Below are positions 17,436 through 25,278 of a DNA stretch of 64,000 bases, piece after piece. The notes beneath the pieces were generated by a model, which saw only the letters and a list, made by a program, of their open reading frames with translations, did not search any database and was not told the DNA's origin. The position numbers and the translations under genes are program-made. Source of the DNA: JAKFDK01 sp036676195 (GTDB lineage: Bacteria > Bacillota > Sulfobacillia > Symbiobacteriales > ZC4RG38); NCBI GenBank assembly GCA_036676195.1, contig JAKFDK010000024.1:16304-80303 (forward strand). The letters are read 5' to 3'. Positions within the stretch are counted from its first letter, which is position 1. Each line of letters opens with the position of its first letter.

Positions 17436-17530
17436 AGATTATTTCGAACCCCGCGACAAACGCGCAGAAATATGGTAGTATATCCATTGATAAGTCTAGT
17501 AACTTTTCTCGTTGCAGCGGGGGTGTAGAG

Positions 17531-18289
17531 GTGTCCCAACCGGCACAAACCATAGTGCCCAGCGATCCGGTGGTACGGGCGCGGCGCTCACTGAACACCC
17601 GCCGCCGGACCCGCCGTTACCGCCTGCAACGCCCCGGCCGCCTGCTCGGAGTGATCGCCGGGATGCTCGCAATGGCAGGCGGTGTATACTGGGCCCTGGC
17701 CGGGCAGCCGCCGTGGCCGGGTTTGGAACGCACCGCCTCCGCCACCACTGCCGGACCGATACCGACCTGGATTCTGGTCATGGATGGGGAAGCGGCCAGG
17801 GGGGCAACGGGTCCGGCGAATCCCTTCGTGCTGCTACAGGTGGACCAGGCCTTGAACACGGTCCGCACGCTGGCGTTGCCCCAGGAGACCCGGGCCGAGA
17901 TTCCCGGTCACGGAACCGACCGGTTGAATGCGGCGTACGGGTACGGCGGGCCGGAACTGCTCATGCTAACGACCTCCCGGCTGACGGGGTTGAAAATTGA
18001 TCGTTATGTCCGCGCGCGCGCCGACGGAGGGGGCCGGCTGGTGGACCAACTGGTCCGCCGGGGCGGCCTGAGCCAATCGAATATGACGGTGGCGGAGCAG
18101 AAGGCCCTGGCGCAGGTGCTGAGCCGGGCCCAGAATCAAATGCCGGCGACTTCCGTACCGGGGAACGTGGTGGAGATCGCCGGTGCACAGTATTTCCGCC
18201 TGGATGAGGCCGGGACACAGCAAATGCTCCGCAGTTGGGCGGTAACCCGCAGCGATGCGGATGAACAGTTGGCCAGCGAGGAAAAATAA
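17531..18289 (+). CDS. LytR-CpsA-Psr (LCP) family protein, short form
   Basis: 252 residues. A basic cytosolic N-terminus (residues 14-36, many Arg) is followed by one membrane helix around LLGVIAGMLAMAGGVYWAL and an extracellular LCP-like domain. Conserved features are the LVMDG strand, LQVDQALNTVRTLALPQETR, AEIPGHGTDRLNAAYGYGGP and LTGLKIDRYVRAR. LCP proteins attach anionic glycans to peptidoglycan. The domain is shorter than usual, and the region after residue 170 is divergent. Start GTG at 17531. It may attach the surface glycan encoded downstream, but that is inference. Confidence 0.75.
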   Translation: MSQPAQTIVPSDPVVRARRSLNTRRRTRRYRLQRPGRLLGVIAGMLAMAGGVYWALAGQPPWPGLERTASATTAGPIPTWILVMDGEAARGATGPANPFVLLQVDQALNTVRTLALPQETRAEIPGHGTDRLNAAYGYGGPELLMLTTSRLTGLKIDRYVRARADGGGRLVDQLVRRGGLSQSNMTVAEQKALAQVLSRAQNQMPATSVPGNVVEIAGAQYFRLDEAGTQQMLRSWAVTRSDADEQLASEEK

Positions 18290-18296
18290 ACCCAAA

Positions 18297-18331
18297 AACG
18301 CCGACCGCGGCCAGGCCGCGGTCGGCGTTTT
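18297..18331 (+). terminator. Terminator of the LCP gene
   Basis: AACGCCGACCGCGG pairs perfectly with CCGCGGTCGGCGTT and is followed by TTT, 8 bases after the LCP stop. A-run on the other side suggests it also works in reverse. Confidence 0.85.
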
Positions 18332-18342
18332 GAGCTGGGAAT

Positions 18343-18398
18343 AAACAGCAGGCCCGGCGTCAGTGGTTAGTACCCCCTGAACGCCGGGCCTGCTGTTT
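18343..18398 (-). terminator. Large hairpin, likely tRNA-Asp terminator
   Basis: AAACAGCAGGCCCGGCGT pairs with ACGCCGGGCCTGCTGTTT, with an additional CAG/CTG pair and a loop of about 13 bases. It lies just downstream of the reverse-strand tRNA and upstream in the other direction of nothing else, so it probably ends the tRNA transcript. Confidence 0.6.
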
Positions 18399-18403
18399 GC
18401 GGT

Positions 18404-18480
18404 TGGCGGAGGCGACGGGATTCGAACCCGCGGTCTTCGCCGTGACAGGGCGATATGCTAGGCCGCTGCACCACGCCTCC
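18404..18480 (-). tRNA. tRNA-Asp (GTC)
   Basis: A 77-base cloverleaf on the reverse strand. The acceptor stem is GGAGGCG pairing with CGCCTCC; the anticodon stem TCGCC/GGCGA holds loop CTGTCAC with anticodon GTC; the T arm carries GGTTCGAATCC; and CCA is encoded. All stems are intact. Confidence 0.97.
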
Positions 18481-18542
18481 CCATTCGGGGGGTTCACCCG
18501 CCCTCGTTGGCGACGGCGGCGAACATCAACCGGCGAAGATTA

Positions 18543-18570
18543 ATATAACAGGCTGTTGAGGGCGAATCAA
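18543..18570 (-). promoter_or_regulatory. Promoter of tRNA-Asp
   Basis: On the reverse strand TTGATT (18570-18565), 16 bases, then TTATAT (18548-18543), about 60 bases upstream of the tRNA 5' end. Confidence 0.6.
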
Positions 18571-18717
18571 GCCCTAATTGAAACCAAAAGTACCAACGGA
18601 ATATTCAGCACCCGGAAATGTGCGGTCCGAGCAGGTCGGGCAGCACGGCGGGGAACTAATGGGGGGCGAGCCGGGCGCATAGCCTGGGTGGGAGAAAGAC
18701 CTGGAGGGGGCAGTAGT

Positions 18718-20859
18718 TTGTCCTACACATACAGACGGTTTGGCTCGCAGGTGAACGTGGCGTTGGTTGCGCCAGGGCAGGCGGATCTGGCGGTGCCTGA
18801 GCAACCGCAACCGGTAACGGAAATGATGCAGAATTACCCCAATGCCTGGGTGCGGGCGACCGCCTGCGCCTATGCCGATGCCCCCGCCGGTGCCGTGTAC
18901 AGCACGGTGTGGGCCTGGGGCACCCGCCGCCACCATGGCTCCGGCCTCTGGCCCCTGTTGGTGGCGGACGCCGCTGGGTTTCACATTGACCGGCAGGACC
19001 AGGGAGACTACGGAACCGCTTTTTTTGCGGTAAGTGCCGGGCCGCTGCTGGTAGCCGACGGGCGTCCGGCCGATCTGACCGACAGCCTGCAGGCGGGCCG
19101 CTTTACCGGATTTACCGCCACCACCCGGACGGCTCAGGCCGGTGTGGGCATTCGCCGTGATGGTTTGCTGGTGCACGTGGTGGCCAACGAACTGACGCTG
19201 CCGGAGCTGGCCCGGGTGTTGGTTGAGCTGGGCTGTAGTGTGGCAATGCGTCTGGGTGCCGCCGGCGGACCCGTGTACGAGGCGGGCGAGCTGGTCCACG
19301 GCAGCGAGGGCGCCGGTTTCCCCTGTGCCCTTGTATTCAGACAGGCCGAACCGGCGCCGTATCTGCTGCAGCACCTGTTCGGGCAACAGGAGCCCTACCG
19401 CGGCAGCAGCGTCCTGGGCGAGCCGGTGGCCCTGGCCGAGCAGATGGAGTCGTACACCCACCAGGTGAACCCGTTGGCCCCGTTTTATGCTGCACATTAT
19501 CTGGAACTTGGCAACCGGCTCGGGCTGCGCGGCGATGTGGCCTATGCCCAGGCCCTGCATGAAACCGACTTCTTCCGCTACACCGGCAGTGTACAGGACT
19601 GGCAGTTTAATTTCGCCGGTATCGGCGCCACGGCCCCCGGCACAACCGGCGCTGTTTTCGCCGGACCGCGGGAAGGTATCGGCGCGCATCTGCAGCATTT
19701 GTACGCCTACGCCACAGCCGTTCCCCTGCCGCCGGGAATGGTGCTGGCCGATCCCCGGTTCGACCTGGTACCCAGGGGCGTGGCGCCCCGGATGGGCGAC
19801 CTGAACGGCCGCTGGGCCGTGCCGGGCAGCGGTTATGGTCAACAGATTGACCGGCTGCTGGGGGAATTGCTGGCAACGCCGGCCCGCCCGGTGAATGATA
19901 CCGAAGGCCAGGCCACCTTGCGCGCATTGCTGGCCCGGCGGGTGGATATGGGCAACGCCGGCGTAACGGATGCACCCCGGTTCGAGGGTTGGCAGGGGAC
20001 GGTGACCGGCCCGGCAGGAACCGCGGCATTGGCTGCCCCCGCCGCCGGCGCCCCGGCGATCGGGACCCTGCCCGCCGCCCCGGTGCCCGGGACCGCCACC
20101 GCGCTGGGCGGGAGCTACTTTCAGGTGGTGCTCCCCGGCGGTCAGTCCGGCTGGGTGCCGGCAGGCAACGTCCGCACCGTGGCGGCCGCGCCGGCGGTTG
20201 CCCAGGCAGATGCCCCGGTGGTTCTGGATCCCGGCCACGGCGGGGCGGATACCGGGGCCGTGGCTACAGACGGGACCATGGAAAAAACCGTGAATCTGGC
20301 CATTTCCCTGGCGGTACAGCAGCGGCTGCAGGCAGCCGGTGTGCCGGTGCTGATGACCCGCAGCGCGGATACGGACGTGAGCCTGGTGACACGCGCCTGC
20401 CTGACCAACCAGGCAGGCGGCCGGCTGTTTCTGAGCATTCATCACAACGCTGCCTCTGCCGATGCGCGGGGGACGGAAACGTATGTCCAGGGTGGCGAGG
20501 AGCAGGGGACCGCCGTAGTTGCCGCCTCGCAGTGCTTCGGCCGGCTCCTGCATCCGTCGGTGCTGGAGGCGATCGCCGGGGCCGGGGCAGGCACCTGTCC
20601 GCCCGTGGACCGGGGGATCCGGGTGCGGCTGCTGGCTGCCACCGACTGGCGCGACTATTACGCTGTGCTGCGGAATACGGCTATCCCGGCGGCCTTGCTG
20701 GAGGTGGCCTTTATGAGTCATCCTGCCGATCTGAGCTGCCTGCAGAATGACCAGTTCCTGGACGGCGTGGCCGCAGGTATTGCCGAAGCGGTCTTGGCCT
20801 GGCTGGCCCGGGCCCGGCCGGTGGAGATTCCGATCCGTACTCTGTACGGACTTCAGTAG
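18718..20859 (+). CDS. Three-domain wall enzyme: phosphodiester glycosidase-like, glucosaminidase, amidase
   Basis: 713 residues from a TTG at 18718 (GGAGG ten bases upstream); a longer ORF would run over the tRNA promoter. Three domains are visible. Residues about 40-210 resemble the phosphodiester glycosidase (NAGPA) fold, ending LARVLVELGCSVAMRLG. Residues about 255-400 resemble a GH73 glucosaminidase (FYAAHYLELGNRLGLRG, YAQALHETDFFRYTG). After an Ala/Pro linker with an SH3-like QSGWVPAGNVRTV piece, residues about 500-690 are an Amidase_3 domain with VVLDPGHGGADTGA, LFLSIHHNAAS and ALLEVAFMSHP (Zn ligands His, Glu, His and catalytic Glu). No signal peptide is visible, so release at mother-cell lysis or another export route is needed. 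Confidence 0.8.
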   Translation: MSYTYRRFGSQVNVALVAPGQADLAVPEQPQPVTEMMQNYPNAWVRATACAYADAPAGAVYSTVWAWGTRRHHGSGLWPLLVADAAGFHIDRQDQGDYGTAFFAVSAGPLLVADGRPADLTDSLQAGRFTGFTATTRTAQAGVGIRRDGLLVHVVANELTLPELARVLVELGCSVAMRLGAAGGPVYEAGELVHGSEGAGFPCALVFRQAEPAPYLLQHLFGQQEPYRGSSVLGEPVALAEQMESYTHQVNPLAPFYAAHYLELGNRLGLRGDVAYAQALHETDFFRYTGSVQDWQFNFAGIGATAPGTTGAVFAGPREGIGAHLQHLYAYATAVPLPPGMVLADPRFDLVPRGVAPRMGDLNGRWAVPGSGYGQQIDRLLGELLATPARPVNDTEGQATLRALLARRVDMGNAGVTDAPRFEGWQGTVTGPAGTAALAAPAAGAPAIGTLPAAPVPGTATALGGSYFQVVLPGGQSGWVPAGNVRTVAAAPAVAQADAPVVLDPGHGGADTGAVATDGTMEKTVNLAISLAVQQRLQAAGVPVLMTRSADTDVSLVTRACLTNQAGGRLFLSIHHNAASADARGTETYVQGGEEQGTAVVAASQCFGRLLHPSVLEAIAGAGAGTCPPVDRGIRVRLLAATDWRDYYAVLRNTAIPAALLEVAFMSHPADLSCLQNDQFLDGVAAGIAEAVLAWLARARPVEIPIRTLYGLQ

Positions 20860-20872
20860 GGAGGCAGGGTGC

Positions 20873-21613
20873 ATGTCGCCAGCCGCGGCCGAAGTGACGG
20901 CCTGCCCGTTTACGTATGACCATTATCGGGAGATCCTGGAGCGGTTGCGCGCTGCCGGTGCCGCGTTTATTCGGTTTGGCGAGCCGCTGCAGGAAAGAAC
21001 GGTCTGGCTGCGCCATGATGTTGACCTGGACCCGGAAGCCACCCTGCCCCTGGCTGAGGTGGAGTCGGCGCTCGGGGCGACGGCCACCTATCTCTTTCAG
21101 GTGACCAGCAGCCTGTACAACGTGCTGGCACCGGCCACGGCCGGAGTGATCCGGCGCCTGCAGGAACTTGGCCACGAGGTGGGGCTGCACCTGAATCTGC
21201 ACGCGTATACCCCGGGCTCATCCGGCCCGATGGACGCTCTGGCCAGGCGGGAGGCCGGGGTGCTGGCCCTGGTCACAGGCGTGCCGGTGCGGGTGGTGTC
21301 TTTTCACCGGCCGGCTCCGGCGGTGCTGGGCCAGGAGATTCCCGGGTTGATCAGTACCTATGCCCCGCCCTATTTCCGGGCAAGCAAATACCTTTCCGAC
21401 TCCGAGATGCACTGGCGGGAGGGCTGCGCCTGCCACCAGGCCGGCAGTCACCTCCGCCTGCAACTGTTGACCCACGCTGAGTGGTGGGCGGCGGCAGCGG
21501 CAGACCGGGCGGCGCGGCTGGCCGGGTTCCGGCAGCGGCACCGGCAGGCCTGGGAGGCGGCGTTGGCTGTGGAAGTGGCCCCGCCCAAGGAGGGGAATCC
21601 GTGTCAATCCTGA
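20873..21613 (+). CDS. NodB-like polysaccharide deacetylase family protein
   Basis: 246 residues from the ATG at 20873, with GGGAGG eight bases upstream. WLRHDVDLDPE matches motif 1 of carbohydrate esterase family 4 in the distant form seen in glycan clusters; LQELGHEVGLHLNLHAY matches the second metal-binding motif, and VVSFHRPAPA a later one. It probably removes an acyl group from a sugar. It starts 13 bases after the wall enzyme and overlaps the ATP-grasp gene by 13 bases, so all three form an operon. Confidence 0.7.
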   Translation: MSPAAAEVTACPFTYDHYREILERLRAAGAAFIRFGEPLQERTVWLRHDVDLDPEATLPLAEVESALGATATYLFQVTSSLYNVLAPATAGVIRRLQELGHEVGLHLNLHAYTPGSSGPMDALARREAGVLALVTGVPVRVVSFHRPAPAVLGQEIPGLISTYAPPYFRASKYLSDSEMHWREGCACHQAGSHLRLQLLTHAEWWAAAAADRAARLAGFRQRHRQAWEAALAVEVAPPKEGNPCQS

Positions 21614-22680
21614 CAGTGGTGGTGACCGCGGTGGGCTGCCCCGGCGGCCCGGCCATTCTGAAGGCCCTGCGCGCCGGGGCGGACGCCGCCGGCGAGAAAG
21701 TGCGCCTGGTGGGTACCGATTGCCGGCCCACGGCGGCCGGCCGCTACCTGTGCGATACCTTCCGGGTGGTGCCGGCCGGGGCGGACCCGGGCTTTCTGTC
21801 CGCCCTGTCCGCCCTGTGTGCCGAGGTGAAGGCGGATGTACTACTGCCCCTGGCCTCGCCGGAGCTGCAGCCGCTGGCCGGTGAGCGGCACCGCTGGCCG
21901 TGCCGGGTGGCCGTGTCCCCGCCCATTGCCCTGACAGTGGTGGAGAATAAGGCCCATCTGTACGGTCTGGCCGAAGCCTGCGGGCGGCCGGACCTGGTGC
22001 CCGCGCACCAGCTCGTGCACACGTGGGCGGATCTGGCGGACGCCGCCGTATCCCTGGGCTATCCGGCCAATCCGGTGGCGGTGAAGCCGCCTCTGGCCCA
22101 CGGCAGCCGTGGTTTTCGGATTCTGCGCCAGGACGGTGACCGGCTGGCCGCCTTGCTGGAGGAAAAGTCGGACGGCACCGTGACCTCGCTGGCGGAACTG
22201 GAACGGGTCCTGGCCGGGGCGGCGCCGTTCCCGCCTTATCTGGTGATGGAGTACCTGTCCGGGGCCGAGTGGAGCGTGGATGTGCTGGCCGGTCCCGGTG
22301 GCCGGGTGTTGGCCGCGGTGCCACGCCGCCGCGTGGAGACCAGGGGCGGGATTTGCGTGGTCAGCGAGGTGGCGGCCAATCCGGAACTGGCGGCGGCGGC
22401 AACGCAGGTGGTGGCGGCGGCCGGTCTGGAGTATGCCGCAAACGTGCAGTTTCGCCTGGCGGCGGACGGACGGCCCTGCCTGCTGGAGGTGAACCCCCGG
22501 CTGCCCGGTACGGTGGCGGCTACGGTCGGGGCGGGGCTGAACCTGCCCTGGCTGGCGGTCGGCCTGGGTTTGGGCAGGGCAACCGGCACACTGCCGGAAC
22601 CGGAGTGGGGCACGCGGGTGGAGCGGCACTGGCAGGAGGTGTTTTATGGCCAGGCGACGGACGGCGGTGGTGGACTTTGA
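21601..22680 (+). CDS. ATP-grasp ligase (CarB/PylC-like)
   Basis: 359 residues from the GTG at 21601, with a perfect AAGGAGG seven bases upstream. The pre-ATP-grasp domain begins VVVTAVGCPGGPAILKALR. The ATP-grasp part has VAVKPPLAHGSRGFRIL, YLVMEYLSGAEWSVDVL and CLLEVNPRLPGTVAAT, with the Glu-x-Asn metal site. It resembles carbamoyl-phosphate-synthase-like ligases found in surface-glycan clusters, which join a carboxylate with an amine through an acyl phosphate. Linking an amino acid to a sugar is a plausible role, but the substrate is unknown. Confidence 0.75.
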   Translation: MSILTVVVTAVGCPGGPAILKALRAGADAAGEKVRLVGTDCRPTAAGRYLCDTFRVVPAGADPGFLSALSALCAEVKADVLLPLASPELQPLAGERHRWPCRVAVSPPIALTVVENKAHLYGLAEACGRPDLVPAHQLVHTWADLADAAVSLGYPANPVAVKPPLAHGSRGFRILRQDGDRLAALLEEKSDGTVTSLAELERVLAGAAPFPPYLVMEYLSGAEWSVDVLAGPGGRVLAAVPRRRVETRGGICVVSEVAANPELAAAATQVVAAAGLEYAANVQFRLAADGRPCLLEVNPRLPGTVAATVGAGLNLPWLAVGLGLGRATGTLPEPEWGTRVERHWQEVFYGQATDGGGGL

Positions 22681-23530
22681 CGGCACCATTGCCGCCTATG
22701 ACGGCTGGAAGGGCATTGCTGTCTACGGTGAGCCGCTGACGGGGGCCGCCGCCACTCTGGCGGAACTCCGGGACGCCGGGTGGGAGGTGCTGGTTTACAC
22801 TGCCCGTAACTGGGAGGAACGGGCGGAGATTGAAGCCTATCTGCACAAGCACGGCATTCCCTTTACCCAGGTGGTGTGCGGCAAGCCCCTGGGGGCGGTG
22901 TACATTGATGACCGCAGCACCGGCCGGGGTGGGGACTGGGCGGCGGTGCGGCATGATCTGGGTTTGGCCCGGCCGGCTGTATTTGTACACCCCACGGCGG
23001 TGGTGGAGCCGGGTGCGGTCATCGGCGCCGGCTCCCGGGTCTGGCACCATGCCCATGTCCGGGCCGGCGCGCAGATTGGCCCGGACTGCGTGCTGGGCCA
23101 CGGGGTGTTTGTGGATACTGAAGCCGTGGTGGGTGCCCGTTGCAAGCTGCAGAACCAGGTGAACGTGTACCGGGGGGTGACCCTGGCGGACGATGTGTTT
23201 GTGGGGCCGGGCGCAACCTTCACCAACGACCTTTACCCCCGCGCCGCCGGGGCCTGGGCGGTAACGCCGACCCGGGTGGGGCAGGGGGCCAGCATTGGGG
23301 CCAATGCCACGGTGGTGTGCGGAAATGACATTGGTCCCCACGCCCTGGTGGCGGCCGGTGCAGTGGTCACCCACCCGGTGGCGGCTCATGCCCTGGTGGC
23401 CGGCGTACCGGCCCGGGAGATCGGCCGGGCGTGCGCTTGCGGACGCCCGGCGCGCCGGGAACCAACCGGTGGCTGGGTTTGCCCGACCTGTACCCGGCCG
23501 GTACCGGCGGAGCCAGAGGAAACCCCCTGA
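22646..23530 (+). CDS. HAD-like domain fused to hexapeptide acyltransferase with zinc-ribbon tail
   Basis: 294 residues; AGGAGGT precedes the ATG. Residues 1-95 are a small HAD phosphatase-like domain (VVDFDGTIAAY with the DxD, LVYTARN, AVYIDDRS). Residues 108-265 form a left-handed beta-helix with the WlbB/WbpD-type signature: HPTAVVEPGAVIG, WHHAHVRAGAQIG, LQNQVNVYRGVTL, GPGATFTNDLYPR. That family N-acetylates the 3-amino group of UDP-linked diamino sugars. The tail holds CACGRPARREPTGGWVCPTC, a four-Cys zinc ribbon (CxC...CxxC). It overlaps the ATP-grasp gene by 35 bases. The combination is unusual and fits an amino-sugar N-acylation step. Confidence 0.8.
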   Translation: MARRRTAVVDFDGTIAAYDGWKGIAVYGEPLTGAAATLAELRDAGWEVLVYTARNWEERAEIEAYLHKHGIPFTQVVCGKPLGAVYIDDRSTGRGGDWAAVRHDLGLARPAVFVHPTAVVEPGAVIGAGSRVWHHAHVRAGAQIGPDCVLGHGVFVDTEAVVGARCKLQNQVNVYRGVTLADDVFVGPGATFTNDLYPRAAGAWAVTPTRVGQGASIGANATVVCGNDIGPHALVAAGAVVTHPVAAHALVAGVPAREIGRACACGRPARREPTGGWVCPTCTRPVPAEPEETP

Positions 23531-23561
23531 ACATGGCCCGCTGCGCCGGGCGGGCCGTGGT

Positions 23562-23981
23562 TCAGGTGGCCTCCAGCAGGCGCAGGTGACGGGCCACCTC
23601 CCGGCGGTCGGGCAGGAGCAGGAGGCTGAGCCAGACCTCGTAGGTATCGCCGCTGGGCAGCACCAGGCCCTGGCAGCAGATGAAGTTGGTCTGGCGCCGC
23701 ACCGGGCCGCCCAGACTGAAGGGAGTGGTCTCCAGCCGGTCCAGGCAGTGGCCGTCGGCGTTGCGCATTTCCACACACTCAGTGTAGTCGTGTTGGACCG
23801 GCGCCTCGGACCGCCAGAAGTTGACGATGACAAAGTCCTGCGCGGTTTCGCCCGGCAGTGTATGAAAGATCTGCAGCAGGGCCAGCCGGCCTGCCACATC
23901 GTGGGTGAAAGCCCGGCAGAACAGGCTGGCGTCCAGTTCAGGTGGTGCCGACCAGAGCTGTTCAAGGGTCTGGTCAGACAT
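23562..23981 (-). CDS. Hypothetical protein at the end of the GT array (DUF6941-like pattern)
   Basis: 139 residues from the ATG at 23981 (GGAGG nine bases upstream), overlapping the last GT2-TPR gene by 8 bases. Its pattern FCRAFTHDVAGRLALLQIF, then DFVIVNFWRSEA and LVLPSGDTYEVWLSLLLLPD is reminiscent of small beta-sandwich proteins of the DUF6941 kind. I am not sure of the family. No membrane segment or signal. Its last position in the glycosyltransferase operon suggests a role in the same surface pathway. Confidence 0.55.
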   Translation of the reverse strand: MSDQTLEQLWSAPPELDASLFCRAFTHDVAGRLALLQIFHTLPGETAQDFVIVNFWRSEAPVQHDYTECVEMRNADGHCLDRLETTPFSLGGPVRRQTNFICCQGLVLPSGDTYEVWLSLLLLPDRREVARHLRLLEAT

Positions 23982-25278
23982 GGGGGGTGTCCTCCGGCGC
24001 GGCGGCCTGGGCGGCCGTGATTTGCAGCAGAGCGGCCAGTTCGGCATAGATGGGCGGGCCGGCCCCGGCGGCGGCGGCAGCCCGGAGAACGGCCGCCGCG
24101 CCGGCCGGGGTACCGGCGGCACGCAGGGCCTGCGCCACCGCCAGGGCGGTAGGTTCGGCAGCGAGGTCAAAGGTGGCGGCGGCGGCCGCCTGGATCTGTT
24201 CCGGCGCAGTGGCGGCGACTGCCTGCGCCCAGCCGACCAGGGAACGGCCCGGGGCCGGGTCGGCTCGCAGGGCGGCGGTGAAGGCGGCCTGGGCGGCGCC
24301 GCCCTTCCCTTGCTGCAGGTATAGTTCGCCCAGCGCCGTCCATGCCAGGTGGCCGCCGACACCGGCCAGGGACAGGTAGCCGGGCGGGGGTTCCCCCAGG
24401 GCCAGGCACAGGCGGAGGCAGGCTTCGGCGGCCAGGTGGTCGCCGCATTGCCGGTAGTCGCCGGCCAGCAGGTACCAGAGGTCGGTATACTCCGGGTACT
24501 CGGCCACCGCCGGTTCCAGCCAGCGGCGGGCCTGCCCGCAGCCGGCCAGCTTGTTGTACAGATCCGGCCGGTAGTAGGCGTCCGCGGGGGCGGCGGCCAG
24601 GGCGCCGGCCAGGGTGGCCTCGGCCGCTGCCGTGTCCCCGGCGGACAGGTGCTCGGTGCCCAGGCAGTAGAGCAGGAACGGGTCGTCCGGGTGTTCCGCC
24701 AGCCGGGCGGACAGAACGGCCAGGTTGCGCTGCCGCTTGCCCTGGCGCTGCACCTCGGCGGCCAGGTGGCCGTAATGCCGGAAGAGGACCGCCGCCTGCC
24801 CGACCTTCTCGGGGGGAACCGCATCCTGCACGTCTTCGTGCAGGTTACCGGTAAAGCGGTAATTTGCCCGGCGCCGTAGGAAGAAAACACGGTGGTCCAC
24901 CACCGCCGCGGCCCCGGGGTGTTCGCCTACGAAGCTGTGGACCGGGCAGACCCAGGCATCAGTGGCGGTATCGGCCAGCAGGGCAGCGATGGCGTCTTCC
25001 TGCCCGGAGGCCAGTTCTTCGTCGGCATCCATGATCAGTGCCCACTCCCCCCGGGCCAGGGCCAGGGCATGGTTGCGGGCGGCGCTGAATGAGCCGGTCC
25101 AGGCAAACGCTTCGACCCGGGCACCTAACTCCCGGGCCAGGTCGGGGGTGCCGTCGGTGGAGCCGGTATCGACCACCAGCAGTTCATCGGCTATCCGCTG
25201 GACACTGGCCAGAGCCCGGGGCAGGTTGGGGACCTCGTTGCGGACGATCATGCACAGGCTCAGCCCGCCGCCGCTCAT
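23974..25278 (-). CDS. GT2 glycosyltransferase with TPR domain (array member 5)
   Basis: 434 residues. Residues 1-215 are a GT2 (GT-A fold) domain: LSLCMIVRNEVPNLPRAL, DELLVVDTGSTDGTPDLA and the DxD in ALIMDADEELAS, then FLRRRANYRFTGNLHEDVQ. From about residue 225 the chain is Ala-rich helical repeats with TPR spacing. Such cytosolic proteins transfer sugars in surface-protein or spore glycosylation. The ATG at 25278 has GGGAGG nine bases upstream and lies 95 bases inside the previous gene, a long overlap for this operon. Confidence 0.85.
   Translation of the reverse strand: MSGGGLSLCMIVRNEVPNLPRALASVQRIADELLVVDTGSTDGTPDLARELGARVEAFAWTGSFSAARNHALALARGEWALIMDADEELASGQEDAIAALLADTATDAWVCPVHSFVGEHPGAAAVVDHRVFFLRRRANYRFTGNLHEDVQDAVPPEKVGQAAVLFRHYGHLAAEVQRQGKRQRNLAVLSARLAEHPDDPFLLYCLGTEHLSAGDTAAAEATLAGALAAAPADAYYRPDLYNKLAGCGQARRWLEPAVAEYPEYTDLWYLLAGDYRQCGDHLAAEACLRLCLALGEPPPGYLSLAGVGGHLAWTALGELYLQQGKGGAAQAAFTAALRADPAPGRSLVGWAQAVAATAPEQIQAAAAATFDLAAEPTALAVAQALRAAGTPAGAAAVLRAAAAAGAGPPIYAELAALLQITAAQAAAPEDTPHV

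Noticed and set aside
18556..18717. Extra N-terminus of the three-domain wall enzyme
   Set aside because: Low-complexity Arg/Gly sequence covering the tRNA-Asp promoter; a TTG with GGAGG fits better.
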